A stretch of DNA of 36,200 nt from an uncultured Clostridia bacterium (GCA_947652665.1 CANTDZ010000013.1:1-36200); one strand, 5' to 3'. Positions 16,357 to 25,879 are shown, numbered from the stretch's first letter. A program made the numbers and translations. Notes: generated by a model not told the origin, from the sequence alone.

Positions 16357-17661
16357 TTAATGGATGTTCTGGCAGAAACGGGCTAAGATCGCGGCGGCCT
16401 GGGCGCGGGTGGCGCTGCCTTGGGCCGAGAGGTGGTTGTCCCCTGTACCGTTGATGAGTCCGCAGCCCACGGCCCAGCGCATGGGCTCCACGGCGAAGGG
16501 GGAGAGGGTGCGCAGGTCGGTGAACTGGGTGAGGTCAGCGGTGGCCGAAACGTCGTAGCCTTTGAATTTCGCGTAGCGGTGCAGGATCGTCACCATCTGT
16601 TCCCGGGTGATCACGTCGGTGGGACCAAAGAGGCCGCCTCCGTAACCCTGCACTAATTCGTTTGCCGCCGCCCAAGCAACCGGTGCTTCATACCAAGCGC
16701 CGGCCGGGACGTCGGCGAAGACATTCGAGCCTTCCTCCGGCGAGCCCTCCAGGCGGTGGAGGATGGTCACGATCATGCTGCGGTCGGTGGCCATTTCGGG
16801 GGCAAAGGTGGTCTCGTCGGTGCCCTTCATCATGCCGTGTTCGTATACGTATTGGATAGAGGAGTTTGCCCAGTAGCCTTCGGGAAGGTCTGTAAAGGGC
16901 AGGTAAATGCCGGAGGCTACGAAGACGGCTTCCAGGACCACGTCCGCGCCGGGCATACGGAAGGTATACTGTCCGCCGCCCATATCCAGCAGGGCCACAG
17001 GCTGGCCCTTGGCGGTGACGGTGAGGGTGGCAAGCTTATACCCAACGTCAGGCTGGACGTAAACCGTCACGACCTGGTTCTCCCTTGCCGCTGCAAGCAC
17101 CTGATAAGTCCCGTGGGGCGCTTGAGGGGCCGTGATGGTGTAGCTGGCTCCAAAGGGAAGATCCGGGCCCTCGCTGCCAGTCGACTGCACCACTGGCACT
17201 GTCTCCATGGCGCTGCTGTCCAAGCCCCCGGTGAGGGCGTCGGAATCCAGCAAAAGCACTTTAGCGCTTTCCGGTATGATGCCCATCCCGCTGGCGGTGA
17301 GAGCCCCCAGCGTAAGGCTGCCCCCGCTGTTCAAGGCCAGGTGGGAAACCAAGTAGACCGTGGCGGTAGTTTTGCCGCCGCTTGTGGCGACCTGTACGCT
17401 GTGTCCCGGGCTGTAAGCCAGCGGGTCGGCAGGGGAGAGGGAAATCTGCGCTGGCTGATACGTTCCGGCCAGCGTGACCTCCAGGGCCACGCCATAGAGG
17501 GCTTTGCTGCCCTCCAGGCCGCTGAGCCCCAGGACTACGTCCCCCTGGGCCGTTTGCCGGTACGTTAGCGAAACCTCGGCCGCCGACGCGTGCATGGGCA
17601 GCATCCCCATAAGCAGGGCGCAAACAAGAAGCAGCCCTATCCATCTTTTCGCTTTTTTCAT
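16357..17661 (-). CDS. Secreted SLH-domain protein with cohesin-like N-terminal beta-sandwich
   Basis: This 434-aa protein is exported and attached to the cell wall. Residues 1-28 are a signal peptide (basic start, Leu-rich core, ASA cleavage site). Residues about 29-165 form a beta-sandwich-like region (QGDVVLGLSGLEG, LYGVALEVTL, then TTATVYLVSHLALNSGGSLTLG) that resembles cohesin-type modules in spacing of strands; this is only a resemblance. A bacterial repeat ending in YTFRMPGADVVLEAVF follows. Three SLH repeats begin near residues 255, 314 and 380, each with the TRxQ/DRS-type motif that binds secondary cell-wall polymer. The ATG 17661 has GGAGGAG 6 nt upstream, right after the M60 gene stop, so the two genes are translated from one message. 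Confidence 0.85.
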   Translation of the reverse strand: MKKAKRWIGLLLVCALLMGMLPMHASAAEVSLTYRQTAQGDVVLGLSGLEGSKALYGVALEVTLAGTYQPAQISLSPADPLAYSPGHSVQVATSGGKTTATVYLVSHLALNSGGSLTLGALTASGMGIIPESAKVLLLDSDALTGGLDSSAMETVPVVQSTGSEGPDLPFGASYTITAPQAPHGTYQVLAAARENQVVTVYVQPDVGYKLATLTVTAKGQPVALLDMGGGQYTFRMPGADVVLEAVFVASGIYLPFTDLPEGYWANSSIQYVYEHGMMKGTDETTFAPEMATDRSMIVTILHRLEGSPEEGSNVFADVPAGAWYEAPVAWAAANELVQGYGGGLFGPTDVITREQMVTILHRYAKFKGYDVSATADLTQFTDLRTLSPFAVEPMRWAVGCGLINGTGDNHLSAQGSATRAQAAAILARFCQNIH

Positions 17662-17675
17662 TCAAATCTCCTCCC

Positions 17676-20600
17676 TTATTGCAGCCGGATGACAGGCAGC
17701 GTGTCCCCGCCGGGGCTGTCCATCCAAAGCGTCTGGGCTGTGACCCGCTGGCCACCTGTCCCATTGGCGTTATCTTTCCGGTACATCTCCACCATGACCT
17801 GGCTGGGCAGCAGGTTCACCCCATCACAATGGGTGGCATCCTGAAGCTCGGCCTCTTTCTGTACATTGGGCACAAAGAGGAACAGGCCGTCGCTGATATC
17901 GCTGACTTGCTTGTCTTCGGGAATCTCGGCGAACAGGAGCGTATAGCCATCCAAGGGCCGTACCTCCTCCGAGACAAGGAGCTGCTCGGTGCCATCGGCG
18001 GCTACAGAGGTTTTGGTGGTAGTGAACTTGCCTTTTATTTGCAGTGTGTTAAATACGGGGTCGCCGCGGTAAGTACCGGCTATGACCAGCGTACCTGCCG
18101 GAATCATCTCGCTGCCGTAGTGGTAGTCGCTTTCCAGCCGCCCCATAAAGCCGTCATTGCCGGTAAGGAACGAAACATCATCCCCCGCATAGCTTATCAA
18201 CTGGATGTCGCTGCTGGGAACACTGGCCGGTATCCCGGTGATGGTAACGGACTTAGCATCATACGTCCATACGCGGGTATCGGTGCTGGCAGTGCCCGGC
18301 TTGTTAAGATAGGTCAAATAGCTGTTCCGGTCGTCCACAGCCTGGTTGTTTGTACTGAAGTTCCCCCGGCGGGCTTCCACAGACTTTCCACCCGCCTGGG
18401 TGACCGTCACCACAAAATCACCGCTGGTGGGGCGGTTTGTACCGCTGATCTTCACGCCGGAGACACTGGTTTCGCTGGAGAGGGAGAACGTAACAGTAGT
18501 ACCGCTGCGGGTCATGGTATAGCTGGAGGCAGGGACAGTTTTGTCGTATGCCACCCGCACCTGCCCGGCCTGTGCCGTGCCAATCAAATTACCCAAAGTA
18601 CTATAAGCCTTTACCGTGTAGGTAAACGCCAAGTGGTTGCCTGAACCAATGGTATCGGTATACACGGCATTGCCGCTGGTATAGGGCACAAAGGCGATCG
18701 GCTTGCCATCGCGCAAAATCTCATATCCCTGTATGTAAGGCGCACTGGGCGGCGTAATGGTGATTTGAATCTCTGTATCGCTGCCAGTCTTTTTGGCCGC
18801 TGTTGCCGTGAAAGAGCTCGTGTGGCTTGCCGCGTTGTTTAAGCGGTCGCGGCGGCTTTGGTCGTTCAGGTACCAGATGGCCCTAGGCTCTGCCTGGTAG
18901 GCCGAAAGCTTTTGCTTGGCAGCATTGCCCAGCACCAGGCCCCAGCGGGTGAAGAACTCCGTAAGGTTACGCCCGGCCACACCAGAGGCGGTGAGGGCTA
19001 CTTTCTCGTCATAGGTGGGGGAGGGCACATCTGCAAAATAAGTCCCCGCCTTCCACGCTTTAAAGAATTTGTTATAGAATTCCGTCGGCGACTGCTCATC
19101 ATAAGCCAAGTGTAGCTGCCAATACATCCCCAACTGCACAAAGACATCGTTGGAAGCTCCCGGCAGCCCCTGGGCCACCTTATTGAAAATAGCTGCATAC
19201 TTGCCACTCTTTTCCAGCCGCGAAGGCAATGTCCCTTGCCGGCCATCGTAGGTTTGCACCATGAGGGCATAGATGTTATTGGTGATCTCCGCCTTGCCTA
19301 GCTTGTCCATGTTGTGGCCGATCTCATGGGCAATGCCCCAGCCAAACAGATTGTTAGCCGCAGCGCCAGAGGAAAGCTTTGAAATGGGCTTGCCCCCGCA
19401 CAGACCCGCGCAGGAGGCGTACCCCACACCAATGTGGTTCCCGGCGGCGTACATGAAAGCTCCGCTGAACATCTGCATACAGCGGATGTTCTGGCGTGTC
19501 TGCATATCGTTGCCGTCAATGCCCTGGGTTGCGTTGCAGATTTGGGTAACATCCTCCCAGGCCAGAACGGAATCGTAAAGGTTGTCTGCCAGGCTGCTAG
19601 AGGGTGCACTGTTCTTTACCGCCAGGGCAGGCAGGGAGAGCAGCATGGTTGGCGTGGAAATCTCGGTGACATTGAGGATCTTTGTGGCCTTGTTGGCCTC
19701 GGTGACGCCTGCCTTGCCAATATAACTATTAAGCTCGGCCACGTAATCGTTTATAGCCTGCTTCCTGGCCGAGTCATTCATGCTGCGCCAGTCATCCAGC
19801 TGCAGGACGGGGATATCCGTCGCCCTTCTCACGTGCAGCTTGACCATCCCCGCATTGGCGCCCCCATAGGTCACGTAGAGGCTGCCGCCGCGCTCGGTGC
19901 TCTGGCTGCCAATCTTGGGCACCGTAAGCGTATTGCGCCCATTCGTCAAGGTACCGGCCTTAGCCAGCCAAGTGGAAGCTTCGGCGTTAAACTGGGACGC
20001 GTACACCGTCACCGACGCCCCGCTGGGGATGCCTGTAGCATATACCGTGATTTCCTGCCCGGCTTTCGCCGCCACGCCCAAAGGCTGGAGCTCACTGCCC
20101 GACTGCTTATACTTCTGATTATCCACACTGGAACTGCGGCTATGCAGGCCGTCCACTACCACGCCGGAGCTCTTCCCAGAAAGCAGCTCCTGGGCTAAAT
20201 CGAGCTCGTCCTTCAGCGTGTTGGTGTCCAGATAATAGAAGCGCTCGTCGCTGTTCAGCCGGGTGCGCAGCTGGGCAATCTGCTGGGCAGTCACTGTGCT
20301 GCGGAGCTGGGTACGCAGTTCATTGTCAAAGAGGGCACTGATTTCATCGGGCAGGCAATGGGCCGGGTCGTACTCCATAAACGAAATCTGGGAGCAGCTG
20401 GTGATGTTATAAGCGTCCTGCTCCACAGCCACGCTGATTTGTTTCACCTGCCGCTGGGGCCCAAAGGGCAGTATGGCGAATTTTGTCGTGGGGATTGCGC
20501 TCTTGTTGGGGATGTTGGGCCAGGTGTGCACGTCGCCGCCGTCGGTGTTGCCGTTATTGTCCTGGCCGCCTTTTTCCGGGTCGGGCACCAACAGATGTCC

Positions 20601-22592
20601 GGGGCCTTCCAGATTTTCCCCTTCATACCATACCTGCACGCTGTAAGCCCGCAGGAACCGGGGATAGTTGCCGTCCAGCCGGGGCGACCACAAAACCGCC
20701 TGCAGGTCCACCGGCTCTGTGAAGGTGGTAATCACGTGTTCGTTGCCATACCAGTTGGCAGCGGTCCAGTGGGTACGGTAGTCGCTGTCTATCATATTTT
20801 CGGGAGTAAAGGGTTTGTCCTGGCTGTACTCGCCGGACGCATAGTTGCGGGGGTTCCCCAGCCGGATGCTGGCGATTTTGTCCCGGCTCAAGAGCCCGGA
20901 GGTGGGCAGGCCTGCCGGACGGTCGTACACCACGGCTTTGGGCGTGCCCTCGGCGATGCGAGATGCCCCGCTCTTTCCAGCGTCATTGCCAGCAATCACA
21001 TACAGTTGGTAGGCTGTGCCGTTTTTCAGGCTGGAAATCTGCGTGCTGGTGCTGCGCAAGCTGCCGCCCACTTGCTGATAGGGGTTATTGGAACCCTTCT
21101 CTTTATAGTAAACCTCATAATAAGTAGCGGATTTAGACTGTTTCCAGGATATCCCCAAAGCCCCTTCCAGTTCCGTGATCTGCACCATGTCCGGCGCATC
21201 TGGCCGCTGGCTGGGCTGGGGCGTGGCCTCTACCGGAGAGCAGGCTTCGCCAGCCCACCCTTCGGCGGTGGGGGTGACGGTAAACCAATACTTTTGCAGA
21301 TTATCCAGCCCCGTAATCTCCGCATAAGGTGTCATGACATGGAGGTTCCTCTTGGCCGATTCCCGTCCGTCCGCCCAGAAATCCACCCGGTAGCCGGTGA
21401 TGTTGGGCAGCTCCCGCCATTTCAGCGTGACTTTCTCATGTCCGGCCGTAGCGGTCAGGCCGGTAACCTGGCGGTTGGGGGCCACGGGATTTTCCGGCAC
21501 GATGTCTTTCAAAAACTGTATCGTCTCCACGACCACATAGCCGTCCTCGGACTTGTCCACCGAAATGGTGATTTTTTTCACGGGCACCCGCTTGCCCAGC
21601 TCTAGGGTAATAGTACGCGTACCTTCCTCCCGGGCAATGGCATATATCCCCGCAGGCAAAGCGGTACTAAACGGGATTTCCTGCGTTGTGCCGTCGCTGT
21701 ACTCTACAAGGGCGCTGCCGCTTTCGGGCCCGCCGCTTTCCGGGGCTTCTATGACAACCTGGGACATTTCTACGGGCTGTGAGCCGAAATCGATGGGCAG
21801 GGTAAGCGTGCTCCCTGCCGCGCCCAGGGATACACCCCGGCCATTATCCACGAACAGATCAGCCAGTACCCCGTTGGAAATGTGGGCCCCTGCCGACAGC
21901 AGGGTCTGCATATTCACGGGAGGCTCCAGCAGCGCCGTTTCTTTTATTTCTGCGTCGCCCTGAGCGTGGATGTTCCGGTTCACATACACCAAATCCGACA
22001 GGCCGATTGCATCGTCCCCGTCCAGGTCGTAGGTGGGGTACAGGCTGCGGTCGCCAGAGCCCAGGCGCTGGGAGAGTAGTTCGCGGTCCACGTCATTGAC
22101 GCGCCCGTCGCCATTGAAATCGCCCAGCGTAAAGGTGGCGTCGCCGGTTCCCAAAACGAGATGCTGGGAGTAATTTTGCAGGGGGATGCTGTAAGAAAAA
22201 GACTTATACCCCAGCCCTGAAAATTTCAGCACATAATTCCCCTTGGGCAGGTTCCCAATGGAAAGGGTAACGTACCGGGGCCAGCCGGAAGCGTCCTCGC
22301 CGCCGTCGGCATTTTTCAGCTCTACCGAAGCCGGGTACGCGCCTACCGACTGGGTATCCGTATCCCATAGATGTATCTCGCCGATCTGGCTGCTGCCCTG
22401 GAGCAGTGTGGCTTTCACCGCGTGGTTTTGCAGGGCGGTACGCCTTTGTGCGTAATCCAACCGTAAAGTGGCCTGTATTTCCCCCACAGCAGCTGTTGCC
22501 GCCAGGGCCGGCTGTGAAAGGCCGGGGGCGCAAACCGTGAGCGTCAGCGCCAAAGCCAGCAGTACGGAAAAAATGCGTTTGGAAAGCTTCAT
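17676..22592 (-). CDS. Secreted multidomain M60 (enhancin-like) metallopeptidase with dockerin, FN3 and F5/8C modules
   Basis: This 1638-aa protein starts with a signal peptide (about 1-32) and a beta-rich domain (about 35-150). A type I dockerin follows with two calcium loops: D158-N160-D162-N166-D169 and D189-D191-D193-D200. Next come a beta-sandwich (about 215-350), two fibronectin III modules (about 367-460 and 462-555), a discoidin/F5/8C-like domain (about 574-730) and an M60 peptidase region (about 835-1200). The zinc site is H1089-E-I-G-H1093 with Glu1102, fitting the M60 pattern HExxHx(8-28)E. The tail of about 400 residues is beta-rich. M60 enzymes cut mucin-type glycoproteins. The start follows AAAGGAGATGG. 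There is no own anchor such as LPxTG or SLH; docking through the dockerin is the likely surface link. Confidence 0.9.
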   Translation of the reverse strand: MKLSKRIFSVLLALALTLTVCAPGLSQPALAATAAVGEIQATLRLDYAQRRTALQNHAVKATLLQGSSQIGEIHLWDTDTQSVGAYPASVELKNADGGEDASGWPRYVTLSIGNLPKGNYVLKFSGLGYKSFSYSIPLQNYSQHLVLGTGDATFTLGDFNGDGRVNDVDRELLSQRLGSGDRSLYPTYDLDGDDAIGLSDLVYVNRNIHAQGDAEIKETALLEPPVNMQTLLSAGAHISNGVLADLFVDNGRGVSLGAAGSTLTLPIDFGSQPVEMSQVVIEAPESGGPESGSALVEYSDGTTQEIPFSTALPAGIYAIAREEGTRTITLELGKRVPVKKITISVDKSEDGYVVVETIQFLKDIVPENPVAPNRQVTGLTATAGHEKVTLKWRELPNITGYRVDFWADGRESAKRNLHVMTPYAEITGLDNLQKYWFTVTPTAEGWAGEACSPVEATPQPSQRPDAPDMVQITELEGALGISWKQSKSATYYEVYYKEKGSNNPYQQVGGSLRSTSTQISSLKNGTAYQLYVIAGNDAGKSGASRIAEGTPKAVVYDRPAGLPTSGLLSRDKIASIRLGNPRNYASGEYSQDKPFTPENMIDSDYRTHWTAANWYGNEHVITTFTEPVDLQAVLWSPRLDGNYPRFLRAYSVQVWYEGENLEGPGHLLVPDPEKGGQDNNGNTDGGDVHTWPNIPNKSAIPTTKFAILPFGPQRQVKQISVAVEQDAYNITSCSQISFMEYDPAHCLPDEISALFDNELRTQLRSTVTAQQIAQLRTRLNSDERFYYLDTNTLKDELDLAQELLSGKSSGVVVDGLHSRSSSVDNQKYKQSGSELQPLGVAAKAGQEITVYATGIPSGASVTVYASQFNAEASTWLAKAGTLTNGRNTLTVPKIGSQSTERGGSLYVTYGGANAGMVKLHVRRATDIPVLQLDDWRSMNDSARKQAINDYVAELNSYIGKAGVTEANKATKILNVTEISTPTMLLSLPALAVKNSAPSSSLADNLYDSVLAWEDVTQICNATQGIDGNDMQTRQNIRCMQMFSGAFMYAAGNHIGVGYASCAGLCGGKPISKLSSGAAANNLFGWGIAHEIGHNMDKLGKAEITNNIYALMVQTYDGRQGTLPSRLEKSGKYAAIFNKVAQGLPGASNDVFVQLGMYWQLHLAYDEQSPTEFYNKFFKAWKAGTYFADVPSPTYDEKVALTASGVAGRNLTEFFTRWGLVLGNAAKQKLSAYQAEPRAIWYLNDQSRRDRLNNAASHTSSFTATAAKKTGSDTEIQITITPPSAPYIQGYEILRDGKPIAFVPYTSGNAVYTDTIGSGNHLAFTYTVKAYSTLGNLIGTAQAGQVRVAYDKTVPASSYTMTRSGTTVTFSLSSETSVSGVKISGTNRPTSGDFVVTVTQAGGKSVEARRGNFSTNNQAVDDRNSYLTYLNKPGTASTDTRVWTYDAKSVTITGIPASVPSSDIQLISYAGDDVSFLTGNDGFMGRLESDYHYGSEMIPAGTLVIAGTYRGDPVFNTLQIKGKFTTTKTSVAADGTEQLLVSEEVRPLDGYTLLFAEIPEDKQVSDISDGLFLFVPNVQKEAELQDATHCDGVNLLPSQVMVEMYRKDNANGTGGQRVTAQTLWMDSPGGDTLPVIRLQ

Positions 22593-22627
22593 AAAAATCC
22601 ATCTCCTTTTCCCATGGTATATGGAAT

Positions 22628-22656
22628 ATTATAGCAATATTCCCGCATGATGGCAA
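22628..22656 (-). promoter_or_regulatory. Extended -10 sigma-A promoter for the M60-SLH operon
   Basis: On the minus strand, TTGCCA (22656-22651) and consensus TATAAT (22633-22628) are 17 bp apart, with a TGC extension just before the -10 box. It lies 36 nt ahead of the peptidase start. Confidence 0.8.
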
Positions 22657-22690
22657 GCTGTTTTCAAATGTAAATTCTTTTTTGTATACC

Positions 22691-22719
22691 TTGCTTTTGG
22701 GCCTTGTCCATGCTAAAAT
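22691..22719 (+). promoter_or_regulatory. Extended -10 sigma-A promoter for the DUF362 gene
   Basis: TTGCTT (22691-22696) and TAAAAT (22714-22719) are 17 bp apart, with TGC before the -10 box. It is divergent from the M60 promoter. Confidence 0.65.
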
Positions 22720-22758
22720 ATTGGAAAATCCAGATACAAGGAAAGGAACGTGAGCCCT

Positions 22759-23628
22759 ATGAGTTCTAAAGTATATTTCTCTAAGACTATCACCCCTGAA
22801 AAAGTGCTGGAGCTTTTCAAACTCCTTAACAAGGAGCTGCCTGGCAAGACGGCCATCAAGGTACACTCCGGCGAGGTAGGCAACCAGAATTTCCTGCGCC
22901 CGGACTTCTGGAAGCCGGTAGTGGACTTCGTAGGCGGCACCGTCACCGAATGCAACACGGCCTATGAGGGCGAGCGCAATACCACCGAGAAGCATCTGAA
23001 AGCCATCTCCCTCCACGGCTGGGACGAGTACTTCGACTTTGACCTCCTGGACGCCGAAGGCCCCGATTTGGAGCTGGATATCCCGAACGGCCAGCAGATC
23101 AAGAAGAACTATGTGGGCAAGAACCTGAAGAATTATGAGTCCCTGCTGGTGCTCTCCCACTTTAAAGGCCATCCCATGGGCGGCTACGGCGGGGCTATCA
23201 AGCAGCTTTCTATTGGCGTTGCATCGTCCTTTGGCAAGGCCTATATCCACGGCGCCGGCGATCCGGCACAGATTTGGTCCTCGGACCACGATTCCTTCCT
23301 GCGTTCCATGGCCGATGCCGCGTCCTCTGTCGTAGAGTTCTTCAAAGGCAACGCCGCTTACGTGAACGTAATGAAGAATATGTCCGTGGACTGCGACTGC
23401 TGTGCCGTAGCCGAAGACCCCTGCATGAAGGACATCGGCATCCTGGTCTCCCTGGACCCGGTGGCCATCGACCAAGCTTGCATTGATCTGGTATACGCCG
23501 CCAAGGATGACCCCGGCCAGGCCCATCTGCTGGAGCGTATCGAGAGCCGCAACGGCACCCTGACCATCGAAGCCGCTGCCAAGCTGGGCTTTGGCAGCAA
23601 GGACTATGAGCTTATCGAAGTGGAATAA
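22759..23628 (+). CDS. DUF362 domain-containing protein
   Basis: This 289-aa protein matches DUF362. Family marks are KVYFSKTITPEK and TAIKVHSGEVGNQNFLRP near the N-terminus, SHFKGHPMGGYGGAIKQLSIGV in the middle, and the SVDCDCCAVAEDPCMKDIGILVSLDPVAIDQA region near the C-terminus. The cluster of cysteines (CDCC and a later C) may bind a metal or iron-sulfur centre. Some longer relatives carry a ferredoxin domain, absent here. The biochemical role of the family is not established. GTG 22750 is too close to the ribosome binding site AAAGGAA (22742-22748); ATG 22759 is chosen. It is a single-gene unit, followed by its own hairpin. Confidence 0.88.
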   Translation: MSSKVYFSKTITPEKVLELFKLLNKELPGKTAIKVHSGEVGNQNFLRPDFWKPVVDFVGGTVTECNTAYEGERNTTEKHLKAISLHGWDEYFDFDLLDAEGPDLELDIPNGQQIKKNYVGKNLKNYESLLVLSHFKGHPMGGYGGAIKQLSIGVASSFGKAYIHGAGDPAQIWSSDHDSFLRSMADAASSVVEFFKGNAAYVNVMKNMSVDCDCCAVAEDPCMKDIGILVSLDPVAIDQACIDLVYAAKDDPGQAHLLERIESRNGTLTIEAAAKLGFGSKDYELIEVE

Positions 23629-23641
23629 ATTTTTGGAACCC

Positions 23642-23690
23642 ATCCCCGGCGTCCTGCACGGAAAAAACCAGGCCGCCGGGGATTCTTTTC
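23642..23690 (+). terminator. Terminator of the DUF362 gene
   Basis: A 10-bp stem, ATCCCCGGCG (23642-23651) with CGCCGGGGAT (23674-23683), is followed by the T-rich TCTTTTC. Confidence 0.75.
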
Positions 23691-23702
23691 GCGGGGAAAG
23701 GG

Positions 23703-23731
23703 TTTACCCGAGGGGGAAAATGTTGTATAAT
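23703..23731 (+). promoter_or_regulatory. Sigma-A promoter for the YdcF-pyrimidine unit
   Basis: TTTACC (23703-23708) and consensus TATAAT (23726-23731) are 17 bp apart, 44 bp ahead of the YdcF-type gene. No PyrR-type leader or attenuator was seen between this promoter and the first gene. Confidence 0.65.
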
Positions 23732-23775
23732 AAAGTTGTATCGTGTGTAGAGGTGCTATCGAAGAAAGGATGCCT

Positions 23776-24561
23776 ATGAAGAAAGTCCGCTTTATTTTGA
23801 AAATAGTAGGCTGTGTGCTGTGCAGCGCCGGCTGTATATGGTTCTTGCTGCCCATCGCCCATGGGGGATTCCGCCTGGGCGCGTGTTTTGGCTTTGGCGT
23901 TTGCGGTTTGGGGATCGCACTGCTGCTGCTTTACCGCCGGTTCGTGGAGGCGGGGGGCTGGCAGAAAATCTGCGCGCGGGTGCTGGCAATCGGGTATTTG
24001 CTGGGGCTTTGCTGGTCAGCGGCACTGACGGGCTTGATGTTTTCCGTCCAGTTCCGCACCCCGCCGGAGGGGGCCAATGTGATTGTGCTGGGGGCGCAGA
24101 TTTACAGCGCCGAGCGCATGGGCGTGAGCCTCACCGGCCGCGTGGACAAGGCGGCGGAGTACCTTCTGGAAAACCCGGATGCTCAGTGCATCGTCACCGG
24201 TGGACAGGGGGGCAACGAGCCCTGCCCCGAATCCCTCACCCAAAAGAACGCCCTGATGCGCCGGGGCATCGATGCCGGGCGCATCTATATGGAGGACAAG
24301 TCCCACAACACCCGGGAGAATATGGCTTATGCTATGGAGATTGCGCAGGAGGAAGGCCTGCGTACCGAAGTGGCCGTGGTCACCCAGAGCTTCCATATGT
24401 TCCGGGCGCTCCAGCTGGCAGAAAACGCGGGGTTTACCGCCTATAGCTTGGTGGCGGAAACCGACCCGCTGCTGTTCCCGGAGTATTATGGCCGCGAATT
24501 GTTATCGCTTACCAAATGGATCGTACAGCATCTATTCTTAGACATGGGTATTTTTAATTAA
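23776..24561 (+). CDS. YdcF/SanA-type DUF218 membrane protein
   Basis: This 261-aa protein has three hydrophobic spans in the first 95 residues, then a DUF218 domain. Marks are ANVIVLGAQIY at the first strand, the TGRVDKAAEYL helix, CIVTGGQGGNE, the SHNTRENMAYAM motif (family S-x-N-T-x-E-N) and VVTQSFHMFRAL. Relatives such as ElyC and SanA act in envelope or peptidoglycan processes in enterobacteria; the role in Firmicutes is unknown. The ATG 23770 overlaps the ribosome binding site GAAAGGA, so ATG 23776 is chosen, 6 nt after it. The next gene, dihydroorotase, starts 15 nt after its stop, so it probably heads the pyrimidine operon. Confidence 0.85.
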   Translation: MKKVRFILKIVGCVLCSAGCIWFLLPIAHGGFRLGACFGFGVCGLGIALLLLYRRFVEAGGWQKICARVLAIGYLLGLCWSAALTGLMFSVQFRTPPEGANVIVLGAQIYSAERMGVSLTGRVDKAAEYLLENPDAQCIVTGGQGGNEPCPESLTQKNALMRRGIDAGRIYMEDKSHNTRENMAYAMEIAQEEGLRTEVAVVTQSFHMFRALQLAENAGFTAYSLVAETDPLLFPEYYGRELLSLTKWIVQHLFLDMGIFN

Positions 24562-24576
24562 AAGGGGTGGCATTCC

Positions 24577-25851
24577 ATGACAGTCTTGCTCAAACGCGCC
24601 CGCATCCTTGACCCTTCCCAGGGACTGGATATGGTGGGGGATATCTTCCTGAAAGACGGGAAGATCGCAGAAATCGGCGAGGACCTTTTCAGCCGCGTGG
24701 CAGAAGCCGGGGAAGTCCTGGACTGCGCAGGGCTCACGGCTGCGCCGGGGCTTGTAGATATGCATGTGCATCTGCGCGACCCGGGGCTCACCTATAAAGA
24801 GGACTTGTTTACTGCCTGCAAAGCGGCTGCGGCCGGAGGGGTCACCAGCCTGCTGGCCATGCCCAATACCCGCCCGGCTATGGACTCGCCTGCGCTGGTG
24901 CGCGAGCTGTTGGCGCGTGCCCAGTCTGCGGACGCCCACGTATACACCACGGCCTGCGTGACCAAGGGAATGCGCGGGGAAGAGCTCACCGACCTGGCTG
25001 CCCTGAAAGAAGCCGGGGCCATCGCCCTAAGCGACGACGGCGTGCCGGTGGGGAATTCCCGCTTACTGCTGGAGGCCCTGGAGCAGGCGCCGAAACTAGG
25101 CCTAAAAATCTGCGCCCATTGCGAGGACTTGGAGTTGGCAAAGGGCGGCTTGATGCATAAAGGGAACGTGTCGGAGGACATGGGGGTACCGGGTATCCCT
25201 GCCGCCGCCGAGGACTGCGGCACTGCCCGTGAACTGGCAGCTGCCGCTTCCGTTGGCGCGCCGATCCACATCTGCCATGTAAGCACAAAGGGCTCGGTGG
25301 AGATGATACGGGACTACAAGCGCCGGGGCGTGACGGTGACGGCGGAAACCTGCCCCCACTATCTTCTGCTCACCGACGAGGCCCTCCGCGCCCGTGACGC
25401 CGATTACCGCATGAACCCGCCCCTGCGCGGCGAGGACGACCGCCAAGCCCTCATCGAGGCCTTGAAAGATGGGACGATCGACGCTATTTCCACCGACCAC
25501 GCGCCCCACACCCCCAAAGAAAAAGCCGACTTCTACACCGCACCCAACGGTTCTATTGGAATGGAAACTTCCCTCTGCGCGGCGCTCACCGCCTTGGAAG
25601 GTGTCTTGAGCCTGTCGGAGATTGTCGAAAAAATGAGCACGGCTCCCGCCCGTATACTGGGTATAGAGGCAGGCACGCTGCAAGTGGGCGCAAGTGCCGA
25701 CATCGTTTTGTTTGACCCCATGGGGCATTGGACGGTAGACCCGGAAAAGCTCCACGGCAAAAGCCGGAACACGCCCTTTAAAGGGATGACGCTGCGGGGG
25801 CGTGTGGCCGTCACGTTCCTGCAGGGGAAGAAAGTATTTGACAACCACTAA
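24577..25851 (+). CDS. pyrC: Dihydroorotase
   Basis: This 424-aa enzyme closes carbamoyl-aspartate to dihydroorotate, the third step of pyrimidine synthesis, in the cytosol. It is the long class I type. The metal motif D61-M-H63-V-H65-L-R-D lies in LVDMHVHLRDPG. Other family blocks are NTRPAMDSP, ALSDDG, CAHCEDLELA, ICHVSTKGSVE, CPHYLLLTDE and the late metal-ligand motif AISTDHAPHT. The start ATG 24577 follows AAGGGGTGG. It is followed 28 nt later by pyrF. pyrB and pyrE are not in the window. Confidence 0.95.
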   Translation: MTVLLKRARILDPSQGLDMVGDIFLKDGKIAEIGEDLFSRVAEAGEVLDCAGLTAAPGLVDMHVHLRDPGLTYKEDLFTACKAAAAGGVTSLLAMPNTRPAMDSPALVRELLARAQSADAHVYTTACVTKGMRGEELTDLAALKEAGAIALSDDGVPVGNSRLLLEALEQAPKLGLKICAHCEDLELAKGGLMHKGNVSEDMGVPGIPAAAEDCGTARELAAAASVGAPIHICHVSTKGSVEMIRDYKRRGVTVTAETCPHYLLLTDEALRARDADYRMNPPLRGEDDRQALIEALKDGTIDAISTDHAPHTPKEKADFYTAPNGSIGMETSLCAALTALEGVLSLSEIVEKMSTAPARILGIEAGTLQVGASADIVLFDPMGHWTVDPEKLHGKSRNTPFKGMTLRGRVAVTFLQGKKVFDNH

Positions 25852-25879
25852 CAATTAAAATAAAAAAGGAGTGCTTACA

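Noticed and set aside
20358..21605. A 415-codon open frame on the plus strand inside the M60 gene
   Set aside because: It is antisense to a well-defined multidomain protein, has no recognisable domain or ribosome binding site, and reflects GC-rich codon use.
22204..23643. A 479-codon open frame on the minus strand across the DUF362 gene
   Set aside because: It is antisense to the DUF362 protein and runs into the M60 promoter and signal-peptide region; no motif is seen.
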